Source: Endocalyx cinctus (Eukaryota; Ascomycota; Sordariomycetes; Amphisphaeriales; Apiosporaceae). Taken from it: DNA of 64,000 nucleotides. Numbering within the stretch: position 1 is the first letter of the stretch; each line of letters opens with the position of its first letter. Location of the stretch: the NCBI GenBank assembly GCA_001600455.1, contig BCKC01000002.1, positions 5,160,171-5,224,170 on the forward strand, written 5' to 3'. The translations under genes were made by a program, and so were the position numbers. The notes below the pieces were generated by a model. It searched no databases. It saw only the letters and a program-made list of their open reading frames with translations, and was not told the DNA's origin. Positions 47,548 through 58,789 of the stretch are shown in pieces.

Positions 47548-49274
47548 CTAAGATACCTGCTCCGGCATCGCCGGTGGCGGTGTTGTCGTCGTCTGCGGCA
47601 CCGGAGTCACCGAACGATAACGACCCACTCTGCGGGGTGGTGGTGCCTTGGGCGGCTGTTTCTTGGTCGTCACCGCCGGAGGAACACCCCCGTTTCCGCT
47701 GACGGTTAACGTCGCCGCGGCCGGGCGAGCAAACGGGACGCCGTGTCTGTGCTTCGGTACTTCCGGAAGCGGTTTCTTGGCCTTCTTAGGTTTCATTTCG
47801 GGACCAGAACTAGTCGCCCCCGGAGATGAATCTCCTTGCGAATCTTGGGCATCAGCGTCGGCGTCGGCGTCGGCTTGCGTATGTCGACTCGGCGTGATAA
47901 CTCCCGGTTTTTCCATAACCGCCGCCACGTCGACGACGCTAGAGTTGCTGGCGGAATTAGTTCGCGAGAGGCTGATGCCGAGGAACTTCTTGGCGATCTC
48001 CCCTGCTCCCGCACCTTCGTCCGAAAGCCATTTGACCTTGGCAACGCGATCTACCAGTCTGGTGGTGGTCTCGTCCGCAGGTGCGAAATGCACGTTATCT
48101 GATCCTGCTAAAATTCTCAAGACCCGCTGGATCTCGTCTCTCTTATAGTGAGGTGGTTGATTGAGCTGAGTGTGGGAGAGCAAGGGGTGTAGAACTCGAA
48201 GGTATGTATGCCTCAGGGACATCATCTCGTTCGGTAAATCAAGGAGGTTTCGGATTATGACATCGAGGAGGACCCGCAGGTCGTTCGTGTAGAAATATTC
48301 ATACGTGGCCTTAGTGGTAAATAGGAGGTAGAGAAGCTTCAAGATCAACAGCTGTAAGGACGTCTCGGTTTCGCGGTTGAGGAGTAGTATGATATTCTCG
48401 CCGAAAGTTCTGTAGTGATCGCCGTAAAGACTGAGACATTTCACCACCCTGTTTGTCAGATGAGCTGTCGGATGAGAGGGGGAAGTAGCTTCCGTAGTCG
48501 ATGCAACCATGTATTGCTCGTTCAAGACAAGCTAAATTCGCATTAGCTTGATTTTAGGAATCGATGTTTAAGGTTTACAAGGTAATACTCACGAGGACGC
48601 GAATGATGGGGTAGTGATAAGGGTCATTCACATCATCCGATAAACCCTCGATGAGATTGAAGAGATATGTGACGAACCCGTCGTCGACGTGTAAGAGATC
48701 GTCAAAACGTAACTGCTCTATGCGCGACATCTCGTACATGAGCTCGAGTAACAAGCGATGCAGAGCAGGGTCGTTGTCTTTTTTGCCGTTAATGAGGTCC
48801 GTCAAACGATTGAAGCAACCCTCTTTTATCATTCTTCGGTATGTTTCCTCCTCGGTTCGACCGTCTAATAAGAGAAAGGTGGCGATGGCGTATAGAGGCC
48901 CCGTATCGTCTTCCTGTAATAAACTATAAATAATCTGAGTGCGCACGTATTCCGGGTTGGCGTGGAAGAGACTTCCTCGCAAGAGGCTCTGTGAACAGCT
49001 GGCGACATCTTCTTCGGACTGCGAGAATTCGTGTCGACATCGTGAAGCTAAGAAAAGCCAAGCTCTAAGGGCATCGTCGATATCTTCGTGGGCGTAAGCG
49101 GGGCATTTAATAGTGACGAGTTTATCTAGTTCTATAAGTTCGAAATGGACCAAAAATCAGTTCATGATCATTATCATTATTGGGATTCATTTTCGGCTTT
49201 TTTTCTCGACATAACGCACCAGCCCATAATTGTTCCTCAGTCTCTACTGAATAAACGGTATCACAATCGGCCAT
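47548..49274 (-). CDS. LDB17: SPIN90/Ldb17 (Dip1) family Arp2/3 regulator
   Basis: An armadillo-like leucine-rich domain protein. S. pombe Dip1 activates Arp2/3 to make the first linear actin filaments, and yeast Ldb17 acts at endocytic actin patches. Three exons, 49274-49220, 49131-48593 and 48531-47548, are joined by introns of 88 and 61 bp, giving 525 residues. The short exon 1 encodes [18 protein letters not shown]. The SPIN90 leucine-rich domain covers about 20-360, with [91 protein letters not shown] and [13 protein letters not shown]. The C-terminal 130 residues are Pro-rich with SH3-binding-like patches ([20 protein letters not shown]), as in Ldb17. It lies upstream of SLM1 on the same strand. 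Confidence 0.9.
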
Positions 49275-50382
49275 GTTGGTTGGTCAAAGAGAACTGTGGC
49301 ACCTAAGCAGTATGCTAGACGGACTCATCACGGAGATATCTGATCCCAACGTTGAGGAGGAAGAAAAAAAAAATTAAAATATTTCTCAAGTTTAGAGAGA
49401 ATGCGACTCATATATGTAGTAGTACATAGATATACTACAACGTATTACTACTAATACACTGAGCAGATTGACGACTATCTTCTGGGAAAGACGAGTAATG
49501 TGACTTGGGCTAATCTGTAACGAAATAAGACTATAATACCATTATGTTATTAATGGGATAAAAAAAGAACAAAAAATGACTGAACCTGAAGGTGAAAAAA
49601 AAGAGAATAATAAGAAAATAAAGATATCGGGCATAACCAAAGCCACCAACTCTAAAAGTCTTTATGAAATAGGCAAAGAATATCAAGAAGAAGAAAAAAA
49701 GGAAGCCGATTTCGAAATTCCATATGTACTTCTAAACTCAATTCTTCAAGATTCCCCCCCCCCCCGCGCACTGAAAGCACAGACCACTTACTACCGTTAT
49801 TGTACTAGGATAGCCCCCTATCATTTACTGTATGATGTCTTTATACATTTACATCCATGGATCCATACATACCTACATACTGTAGTACACGTTGATACGG
49901 AGCTGACAGATAAGAAAGACACTCTACAGTTGAAACCTACTGTCAGTTTTTTTGGGTCATCCGACGTCAGCCATGCCGGAAGTCGGCAGTGGCCGGAAAT
50001 CTTTAAAGATTGTCATGTCCATTTGGTAACCGGATCATTAATTTATTCTTCGTCCTTAATATTGCTTCTTCAACGGAAGCATACTGATATACCTAGGTCT
50101 CTATAGTATTGGATATATATAGAACTGATCATTCACTTAGCTTTGCTCTTTTTTTACCCCAAGTTAGCCGACGAAGGCAAGTATGATCAAGAGTCCAAAA
50201 GAAATGAAAGCTTACAAACAAAATCTGTTGTTACTTAAACGACGTAGAATTTTTGGAGGGTTCAGATAGATTGAAGGCATCTCTCTATCTGTATTAAGTA
50301 TTTTCATCCATACGGCTGATATGGCATCCGTCGTAAAATTTCACGTCCATTTAGATGAAATAACTACTTTTTTTCTGTTTTT

Positions 50383-50417
<35 letters not shown>

Positions 50418-50717
50418 TTTTCTTTTTTGTCTATTTTCTCTTCATTTTCTTTACTAAGATGTGAATGATATGTCCTCTGTCAGGATGAAGTCAACCAGAC
50501 AGAGAGACAGATAGACAACCACATTCTCGTCGTAAAATAGCTTCGTAGCAATAGTGTTTCCCTGTTTATCCATCCTCTCTCAAGTTATCTGCTCCCCACG
50601 GCTCGCACTAGAGTGCCACAAACCTATATAAAATGTTGGAATGGGCATAACCATCGAACCATACCTCCTACGCATCTCTCCCTTCATTACCGCGATTCCT
50701 AGATGGCTGTGCCTCCG
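49275..50717. other. intergenic, SPIN90-like promoter and 3' flank of the next gene
   Basis: About 1.4 kb. It includes an open frame at 49576-50106 (176 codons) that I judge non-coding, a C-run near 49756, and a T20A13 stretch at 50385-50417. The left end is the promoter of the SPIN90-like gene. Confidence 0.55.
50385..50417. repeat. T20-A13 homopolymer palindrome
   Basis: Twenty T followed directly by thirteen A form a perfect self-complementary stem of up to 13 bp with essentially no loop, flanked by more T-runs. Such junctions are prone to length change and could act as a nucleosome-free or terminator-like element. Confidence 0.85.
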
Positions 50718-52357
50718 TTACAACCATAGTTCTGCTACGAGCCAAGCGGCATGTTCCTTCACCTGCTTGACCATCGTATCTACCTTATCCGTGATATCCC
50801 GTAGATACATCATATCCCTCTCGGTCAAGTGACGAAGTTTAACACCGGGGATGTCTTGCTCATGCATTCCATTAGTCTCCTCCATCTTCCCTTCCCCTTT
50901 GTGCTGCTCGTCTCGATCGGACTTATCGTGATTTTCTTGCTGCTCCTGCTGCGGGTTGAGTGATAAATACCGAAAACTCGGTTTCTCGGCCTCGGTGAGA
51001 GTCTTCTCTGGGCCCATCTCGGAGCCGGTAGTGTTATGTAGGTCAGCGAGTGTATTGTCTCCCGTAATGGATATGGGCTCTGCCAACTCTTCTTCAGTGC
51101 TGATTCCCCACACCGACTCATCCCATGGATCGATACCACTCTGTTTTAGCGAGTCCACTAATTTCTTCGGCATCCCAAGCGTCTGCTTGTTTGTCATACG
51201 CACCGCGTGTAAAGTATACCGCGTTACGTGCCAAAGTCGCAGCCAAGGTTCGTGGAGGGGACGGTGATATCCCTCAGACAAGTCAAGCTCCCAAACGCGC
51301 CTCAGTTCTTTATCGAGTCGATTCCATATCTGATGAAGCCGTAGAAAACGTGCGTAAATTGATTTCACGGTAGAACTATCAACCACCTGATCAAGGGATA
51401 ATCTCGAGTTCCGATCACGCTCATGAAAAGGGCCATCGGTCCAGCGCAAAGTTGTAGGTCCCCAAAAGCGAGAGCGTGGTGTACTAACCGGGGTTGCCGG
51501 AGACGTTTCAGGGACGGAAGAAATAGAGGAAACGTCGTGTACAAGAGAGGGTACCGGATTTCCGTTGGTCCCCTCACGACATTGGAGTTTGCCCTCACAT
51601 AGCATACTTATATCTTCGTCTCTTGCCTCGTTTGAACTTGGACGAATGACTGTCTGCACTGTATGAGTTGGTGATAGGGGCGTGCTCGCACGTTTCTGTG
51701 GAGGTGGGGTACGAATTATGCTACCAGCGGAGGGAGTCGGCGAGGTGCTGGATCGGGTCAAATCTGCTTTCATAACAGGCCACTTAGCTGCGAGCTTGTT
51801 GCCGTTGTCGAAGTCAATGTCGATCCGAGAAAGCATGTCATCCTAACATATATGGTCAGTATGTTCGTCTAGTCGATAGTCTAATATTTACATTTTACTT
51901 AGGTGAGCACGTGGATGAAACTTACAACGGACACATTCGAACCACCTCTCTGGTTTTTCTTTTGGTGACCTGGACGGGAAGCCTGTCTAGTTTCTCCATG
52001 TTTGCCACTCCCGTGACGTGATGCAAATTGCGAAGAAGAAGATGACATGCCCCTTGGAGGCGTGATAGGGAATGTATTAGTGTTGGTCTCATTCGCTTTC
52101 AGAAAATCAATCGCCCCTTTCATCACTACTTCTATTACCTCGGAATCGGCTTCCTTGACATAGTGTGGAGAAGAAGAATGATAGTTTCTGTTAAAGGTGG
52201 TAGCGTTTCTATTATTTTTGACCTCTCTTAGCTTAACCGTCATCGCTCCAGGCTCTGGGTTATCCTTGGCGATCGACAGGACTATATAACGAGAGCTGGC
52301 AAGAACGGACTTGCTCGTGTACAGCAACGGTAACTCTTTATCTGGCTGCTGTGACAT
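50718..52357 (-). CDS. Unrecognised fungal protein, two exons
   Basis: I do not recognise a family. Exons 52357-51926 and 51842-50718 (83-bp intron, phase 0) give 518 residues. The N-terminal part (about 8-95) looks folded: LPLLYTSKSVLASSRYIVLSI, MTVKLREV and SEVIEVVMKGAIDFLKA. A disordered Ser/Arg/Gly-rich linker follows (about 100-145), and a Pro/Ser/Thr-rich segment to about 290 containing SRFWGPTTLRWTDGPFHERD. The C-terminal half has a helical Trp-rich region (about 310-400; SIYARFLRLHQIWNRLDKELRRVWELDL, LHEPWLRLWHVTRY). It ends with an acidic Gln-rich linker and a helical tail (LTERDMMYLRDITDKVDTMV) with a final AAWLVAELWL. Acceptor and donor are canonical and base use is like its neighbours. 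Upstream lies a (GAA)n tract. Confidence 0.75.
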
Positions 52358-53287
52358 CTTGGCTACTTGGGTACCTAGCAGGTAGGGAGGTTGAATGTGT
52401 AATACTGGCAATTATTGGGCGAATGCTTTAAAGAAGGAGAAAAGAAGAAGAAGAAGAAGAAGAAGAAGATGGTAATGCCGGCGAAGATGCAGACCTGAAA
52501 TTGAGCAGTAGAGAAGAAAACACACATTATTTTCGAAGATGAACGGGGAAATCGTTTATACATTGTAGCGGAAGGAGCGAAAATATTCTATGTTACATAA
52601 GCAGAACGCGTTCCCGATCCTGTGTGTCGAGCAGCAATATGGAAGGAGCGTTTGAAGGTAATTACCGGTCAATTAATATCAAGCCAGTTACTTCACCCAT
52701 TGGAAAGAGTCAAAGGATGTGATTGCTATGACTGAAATAACCGCTTTTACTATACTAAGGTATCTACTAGATAGGTACCTAGGTAGATCCATATTCTCAC
52801 TACATATGGTCTCCAGAGGCAGAGGTAGAATTATAAGAATCCCTAAAAAAAAATTGCACATATACACCATGGCATTTTATTTATTGAATTTATGTTAAAT
52901 ACCCACGTCTTTCTGTTCTTAGTCAAAGGATGTATAAAGTCAAACACGAATCCCATGAATACATGTCGTTCACGGCAAGTAGAGGAACAACCTTTAAACG
53001 ACCAACTTTCTTATTTGAACTTGACTCATTTCCATTATCATTATTTCATGCTGATTTGAAAGAAAGTTGAAAAATAAATAAGGAGAGAGAACATTAACCA
53101 TAACAGAACATTGCAGCCATTCCTAAATAAATATACGCCAGCCAACCACCCCGCCCAATGCATACCAGCCTACCCCATAAGCCTTCTTCCCCTTTTCTAT
53201 TTTTTGAATTTTCTATTTTCCTTCTCTATAGGTCTATTAACCTTGATAATCCAGCCATCGTAAAGGAATTATTTACGCCCTTTACTT
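52358..53287. other. intergenic with a (GAA)n tract
   Basis: About 930 bp between the unrecognised gene and the PDC stop. It has a GAA trinucleotide run at about 52439-52468 immediately upstream of the unrecognised gene and a TAGGTACCTA palindrome near 52770-52782. No gene is supported. Confidence 0.55.
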
Positions 53288-55327
53288 TTATTCTACAGCC
53301 TTGGCCGCAGCCCGAGCCGTCAAAACGAGGGAGTTAGGCGCGTCTTCGCGCGGCATGTAGAGCTCGATGAAGCGAAGTCCCTTGCGCTCGTTGAAGTCCT
53401 TGTCGGTGAAGAGGTCCTCGAGCTCCTTCTTGGTCTTGACGACGTATTTCTTGACCTGCTTGTTCGCAGCGTATTGCGACGAGGGAGGACCGAGGAACAC
53501 GTCCACCAGGCCCTTGTAGTCCCAGGGGGCGATGTCGTTGTATGACTCGTCCATACCGTGAATTAGTCGCTCGATAGTGTATCCGTCATTGCAGATGACG
53601 AAACTAGTAGAATTGGGTTAGAACAATGAACTATTTTCATCCAAGTGCAATAAGAAAAAAATAGGGGGAAAACTTACAGCATTACATCCAGGTTGTGTCT
53701 GATCATGGTACTGATCTCCTGCGCCGTGAGCTGCAGACTGCCATCACCCTCAAAGAGTACCGTCCTGCGCGGCGACACCGCCTTGGTCTCGTCCGCCGTA
53801 TCCTTCGCCGCGAGGGCCGCACCCTGGCAAGCGCCGACGGCCCAACCGATACTGCCCCAGAGGGTCTGGTTGAGGGCGGTGACTCCGGGCGGGAACTTGG
53901 TGTCCCAGACGCCGAAGTTGGCCGTTCCCGTCTCCGTCACGACGATGTCGTCCTTCTGAAGGAAGGTCGACAGCCGGGTCCAGAACCACGACTGCATGAT
54001 GGGCGCGTCGTCGGCAATGCCGGCGATTTGCGACGGCTCCGGTATCTGGGCCGCCTTAGTTATGGCCGACACCTTCAGCTGCTTCAAGTCGATCTTGGGG
54101 ATCAGCTTGCGCAGGACACCGCCCATGCGCACGCCCCGGTATTCCGAGTACCGTACAATGCAGTGGTCGCTGTGCAGGTCGATGCTGTTGAGCTGCGACA
54201 GCCGGTACGAAAAGCCCGCCGTGTTGAAGTCGCTCTTGAGCGCGCCGATGCTAAGGACCAGGTCCGAATCTTCCACCATCGACTTGACCTCGGGGGCCGA
54301 GGCGTCACCCGCGTACACGCCACCGTAGCTAGGGTGCGTCTCGGTAATAGCACCTTTGCCCATGGGTGTGACAAACACGGGCAGCTTGGTTGTGTCGATC
54401 AAGTCGTGTACCTCGTCTAGAACACGGTGGCGTACGGCGCAGGCATCTACGAGGACGATTGGTCGCTGTGCGGCGTGCAGGTACTTGAGGATAACGTCAA
54501 CGACGTAGTCTTCTTTATCTGCGTCGTTGTCCGGGACGTGGAAGTCGATCTTGGTCTCCAACCTCTCACCTTCGATCTTCTGTTGGACCATGTCGGTCGG
54601 CAGGGCGATGTAGACGGGTCGAGATTGCAGGTAGCACTCCCTCAAGGCGTGGTCGATCTGGTGGGCGATATCGGCCGGGTCCGTGAGCTTGGCGACGACG
54701 CACGAGACGCCGGCGCTCATGTTGGCGAACACGTTGAAGTCGCCGTTTCCGAGCGTGTGGTGCAGGAGCTTCCCGTTGTGCATGTTGACGGTCGAGGGCA
54801 TGCCCACGATGTGCACGACCGGTACCATCTCACTGTAGGCACCTGCCAGACCGTTGATGGCCGAAAGCTCGCCCACGCCGAAGGTGGTCACTATGGCGCC
54901 CATCCCCTTAACTCTTGCGTAGCCATCCGCAGCATAAGCTATATAAAAAAAGTGGAGTTAGTTGGTTTTCTCTCCAATTATGTTTTTGTTTGGGAACCTC
55001 CCCCTCCTCCTCCCCCCTTTTTCTCTCTCGCTCCTTTCTCTCTATTTACGTTTGATATGAATAGAGAGAGAGAGATAGAACAACGAGAAAATCGGGAGAT
55101 GGAAAAAATCGGTGTTATAATTACTAACCTGCATTGAGTTCGTTGCAACTTCCAACCCATTTTAATCCGGCTTTGGGTATGTAGTCGAGGGCGACGAGAT
55201 TGTAGTCTCCGGGCAATCCGTGAATAGAGTGGATACCTAGTTGACCAAGTCTCTTGAATAGATACTCGGCCACCGCAATAGGTTTTTTCAGGCTCTGAGT
55301 CCTGATGTCGACGCTTGTTTCCGGCAT
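53288..55327 (-). CDS. PDC1: Pyruvate decarboxylase
   Basis: A ThDP- and Mg-dependent enzyme that decarboxylates pyruvate to acetaldehyde in the cytosol, the first step of ethanol fermentation and of cytosolic acetate formation. Three exons, 55327-55129, 54938-53678 and 53603-53288, are joined by introns of 190 bp (phase 1) and 74 bp (phase 2), giving 591 residues, slightly above the usual 565-575. The PYR domain has GLPGDYNL (37-44) and the ThDP-activating Glu in NELNA (Glu63). The active-site His pair is at 126-127 in [11 protein letters not shown]. The PP domain has the ThDP motif beginning GDGS at about 464 and ending at [11 protein letters not shown]. The C-terminus is extended and Ala-rich. 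All catalytic residues I can check are present, so it should be active. It could also be a related indolepyruvate decarboxylase, but overall match favours PDC. Confidence 0.94.
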
Positions 55328-56673
55328 GTTGACTTTTTATTCTTCTCTCTCTTGTCTGTATGAGAATTATTTACTGAGGAAGAAGTGTTCGATGTGGTTA
55401 TGAATGTGAAATTGAGATTGTTTGTAGTTGTTAAACTAGAAGAGTGATATACAATGATTGCTAGTTTGAAGTATGGGATACACAAACTTTACTCATTATC
55501 TCGGGGGAAATCACAACTTCTTATATTAAGGTGACACATAATAAACTTTTCGAAAATCGTCATCACGTAAAAAGGACGAAAATACGATTTTCACTCTATC
55601 CCACTCCGAATCTCGTCCGTTCTTAGGCCTAGCTCCAGATGCATACATAAAAAAAAAATAAATAAAATAAAAAAAACTCTTTGACATCGATATTCCGTGA
55701 CGGCCGAATGATGCCCCTTACTCATCATATGCTACTGTACCATTACATCTCCCTACTAGGTAAAGTACCCTTATCAACTCCAGGTTAATCTTCTCATGGC
55801 ATGATACGAAGTGGTGTGCGCATAACGTGGGACATAACTCTCATGTCATGATGCAATACTATAGAAATGGTAAGAAGGTTCCGGCCCAACCAGAAAGAAG
55901 AAAAACAAAGCAAAGGAAACATAGCTGCATCTCCTTGTTTCATTTAGCGTTAGGTCTCCTGTTAAGGTGCGCCGATATCCGGAAATACCTCTCTCTTTTT
56001 TGTTACATGCTAAAATATGCACTTTTCATATGGAAGAAAATTTTATATCCTAGGATACGAGCCCTCTTTTTTTTTTTGTACTACGAAAAAGTTTAGGTCT
56101 CTCAGCGTCGCCGTATATAGCCGTTTCCCGTAATTCTTTATAACGTCTAGAAGCAATGGCTGGCTGGCAGGCCGGGTTGGCATGCAAGGTTACCTGAAAA
56201 CTCCACATAACTGGCGTGATAATCCTCCATAATGCCATCGGACTGTACCTATCGGACCTGTTATGCTAACTTGTTTCAGGCATTATGTAGTAGGGAAAAG
56301 TTAGTGTACCAAAGTATTAAATATATTTAGCGGTCAGAATACTTTGTATTCAAGTATCTAGGAGTATCTATGGCCCGTAAAGTAAGCATTCTTTGATAGT
56401 TGTATCTGGTCTAGATCTTTATCTTGCATACTCTTAGTGATCGGATGAGTGGTATTTTTCTTAGTTCAATCCAACCGGAACGCCGCCTAATGTGTTGTAC
56501 AACATACACGATAAAAGAAACTAGAAAACATAGAAGATAATAACATACATCCATATACACGTAATTCGGCGGCTGAGTAAGTAACTTTGATATAATTGAA
56601 GATGAGTCAGCCACTTGCATTTTGCCTCTTTTTTTTTTTTTTTTTTTGTGGTGATATCGAAGTCTCAAGATCT
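55328..56673. other. intergenic, PDC promoter and ERV1 3' flank
   Basis: About 1.35 kb, AT-rich, with A-rich tracts near 55646-55675 and T-runs near 56067 and 56630-56647. The PDC promoter is in the left part. No gene is supported. Confidence 0.55.
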
Positions 56674-57329
56674 TCAATCACATCGGCCGTCCTTCCAGCC
56701 TGTCCGCCATCTCTCTTCCCATTTCGAGCAATCGAAAGTATCCTTCCCCAATTTCGTATTGACCGCGTTATGCGCCTCGCACAACCACTTCCCGAACTCG
56801 TCGCGGCTGCCGACTTGTATCCGTTCCTTCGTCATGTAAGTCTGGAAATCTTCGGCGCACACCCAGCACGGGTAAAACCTGGAGAATAGGCTCATGAAAC
56901 TCTTCAGCTCCGTCTGTTGCGTCGGCGTCGGGTTTCGAGGGTACGTGGCTGCGATCGAGTGTAGCAGCGTCCACGTGCTTCGACCGAGAGTTTCTACGTC
57001 GGCGGGACAGTCGTTCGCTGGTGTGGTTGTCGCTGCTGCCGCCGCCGCCGTAGCCGCGGCTGCTCCGGCCGCAGCGCCAAAACCTGCTTTCTGAGGGTTC
57101 TTCATCTGCGCTGCTAATGAGCTAAACGCCGTTTTGGAACTACAGGTTCGACATCTGCATTTCCAAGAAAATTTTGTAAGAAAATGTACTTAGTGGCGAC
57201 GGTCGACTGGGTTTTTTTTTTTCGGTATCATACTCACGGTTTGCCATCTTTGTCGAGTACTATTCCTGGAGGTAGTTTTTTGGGAGGTACTCCCTCCGCG
57301 GACTGCGGATCTCTCGTGTCTGCGGCCAT
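56674..57329 (-). CDS. ERV1: FAD-linked sulfhydryl oxidase Erv1
   Basis: An intermembrane-space flavoprotein that reoxidises Mia40 and passes electrons to cytochrome c. It is also needed for cytosolic Fe-S protein maturation. Exons 57329-57238 and 57154-56674 (83-bp intron, phase 2) give 190 residues, matching yeast Erv1 (189). The N-terminal shuttle pair CRTC is at residues 32-35, immediately after the splice junction. An Ala-rich linker (about 57-73) is followed by the Erv/ALR domain: ETLGRSTWTLLHSIAATYP, the catalytic CWVC (127-130), WLCEAHNAVNTKLGK (FAD-binding His/Asn) and the structural Cys pair around DTFDCSKWEERW...GRCD. All expected cysteines are present. It is divergent from HEM4 with 471 bp between starts. 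Confidence 0.96.
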
Positions 57330-57800
57330 TATATGAATTAAAGTGAAAACGCAATCTATATGTAAACTGTAGAGAAACAACACATAATAGAGAAAAACAA
57401 AACAAATTTATTAAAGAGAGTCTGGTGGTTTGCGAAATAACTCGAAGAAAGTTCGTGATACAGAGTTGGAATAATTTATGATTTGTAATGCGCCCTAAAG
57501 TCAGTACCTAGAAGCTTCAGCTTTAAGCAGTAGAGTGGCAGGTTTCTAGTGCTACACATTTGGCAAGCTCCTTATCGATAAACCTGTACGGGGTACAGAG
57601 TACCTAATCGCACAATGGATGGGTGTCTTGATGCCCACGATCAAAGTGTTAATTACATCATCGTCATATGCTTATTTCCATACGCTTCCAATTATCACAC
57701 GAGACAGCTCGTGCTATACCTTTCCAATTTGAACCAGTGGAGCGATTGGCTTTTTTTTTTCTCTACGCCATTTTCGTTCATTTATCAAAAGCTGCCACAC
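57330..57800. promoter_or_regulatory. divergent promoter region, ERV1 and HEM4
   Basis: A compact 471-bp region between two start codons. Three CCAAT boxes cluster at its HEM4 end, and a T-run lies at about 57751-57760. An in-frame upstream extension of HEM4 is open but hydrophobic and low-complexity, so it is more likely leader. Confidence 0.7.
57688..57749. promoter_or_regulatory. three CCAAT boxes upstream of HEM4
   Basis: CCAAT occurs at 57688-57692 and 57724-57728 on the plus strand and inverted (ATTGG) at 57745-57749, that is 52-113 bp before the HEM4 ATG. CCAAT is the core bound by the fungal Hap/CBC complex, which with HapX controls haem and iron genes. Confidence 0.45.
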
Positions 57801-58789
57801 ATGGCTTCAATTACGTCGTCACCCACTAGTAAAATACCCGTGCTTCTGCTGAAGACAAAATCAACGCCAACGGATGCATATGAGGAGCTTTTCTCTACCC
57901 CGCGGAATGGGTTCGACTTTGCGCCCACATTTGTGCCCGTGCTGCAACATCAATTCGAGGAAGACGGCATGCGGATAGTGCGAGGTCTACTAGATTCTAA
58001 AAGAATAAATAATACGCGAGATTGTGATTTCGGCGGGTTGATATTCACTTCGCAAAGAGCCGTCGAGGCATTTACGAAGTTGGTAGAGGATGGTAAAGGT
58101 GGGTGATCAATGCGTTACCTACGGAGAGAGTAAACCCTTTGACATGGAAAATCTCGATAAATGTAGGTGATTTAAATTGGCCTCATCTGCAAGATGTCCC
58201 GGTATACAGCGTCGGTCCGGCGACGACCCGAGCGCTGCACGCGATACCGCAGACCCCGCGTCTCCAGGTGTTTGGAGAACATACGGGAAACGGCGAGGCG
58301 CTAGCTAAGTTTATGCTAGAACATTACGGCGAGTGGTACAAAGACCGGGAGACGAAGCCACCGCTGTTATTCATGGTAGGAGAACAGAGGAGAGACATCA
58401 TACCCAAGACGTTGATGGACCCAGCTTTACCGGATCACCAACGGATAAAGGTGACGGAGACGGTGGTTTACGGCACGGGAGTCATGGAGTCTTTCGCGCA
58501 AGATTTTCAGGATGTGTTGAGTAAGACGAAAGATAGTAGGACAAGGTGGGTGGTAGTATTTTCTCCAACGGGATGCGACAGCATGTTGAAGGGCTTGGGC
58601 ATATTGGATAAAGATGGGGGAAATTCAACTATAAGCTCTTCAAATCCGAGGACCACGTATATCGCGACGATAGGCCCAACTACTAGAAGCTTTCTGAACA
58701 AGACGTTTGGATATGAACCTGACGTATGCTCGGAGAAACCTAGTCCGGAAGGGGTATGGGAAGGAATGACGAATTTCATGAAAGACTAG
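57801..58789 (+). CDS. HEM4: Uroporphyrinogen-III synthase
   Basis: Converts hydroxymethylbilane to uroporphyrinogen III, the fourth haem-pathway step, in the cytosol. The start is the ATG at 57801. Exon 1 ends at 58092 or 58098 (two in-phase donors, GTAAAG or GTGGGT) and exon 2 is 58167-58789, giving about 304-306 residues, normal for fungi. The two-lobed HemD fold is sequence-poor. Recognisable parts are IPVLLLKTKSTPTDAYEELF, CDFGGLIFTSQRAVEAF and WPHLQDVPVYSVGPATTRAL. Later parts are LLFMVGEQRRDIIPKTL, TETVVYGTGVMESF, WVVVFSPTGCDSML and IATIGPTTRSFLNKTFGYEPDVCSEKPSPEGV. It is divergent from ERV1 and shares the CCAAT-bearing promoter. Confidence 0.93.

Noticed and set aside
49576..50106. 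176-codon open frame on the plus strand
   Set aside because: The first third is Lys/Glu-rich simple sequence and it runs through a C-homopolymer. The remainder has no domain-like pattern, no splice extension and no family resemblance.
53695..54420. 241-codon open frame antisense to PDC
   Set aside because: It lies entirely within the PDC catalytic exon on the opposite strand. Its His/Arg/Val-rich composition follows from the GC-biased third positions of PDC.
57615..57800. Upstream in-frame extension of HEM4
   Set aside because: It is open, but reads through a poly-T tract and the CCAAT-box cluster. The ATG at 57801 gives the normal fungal N-terminus.
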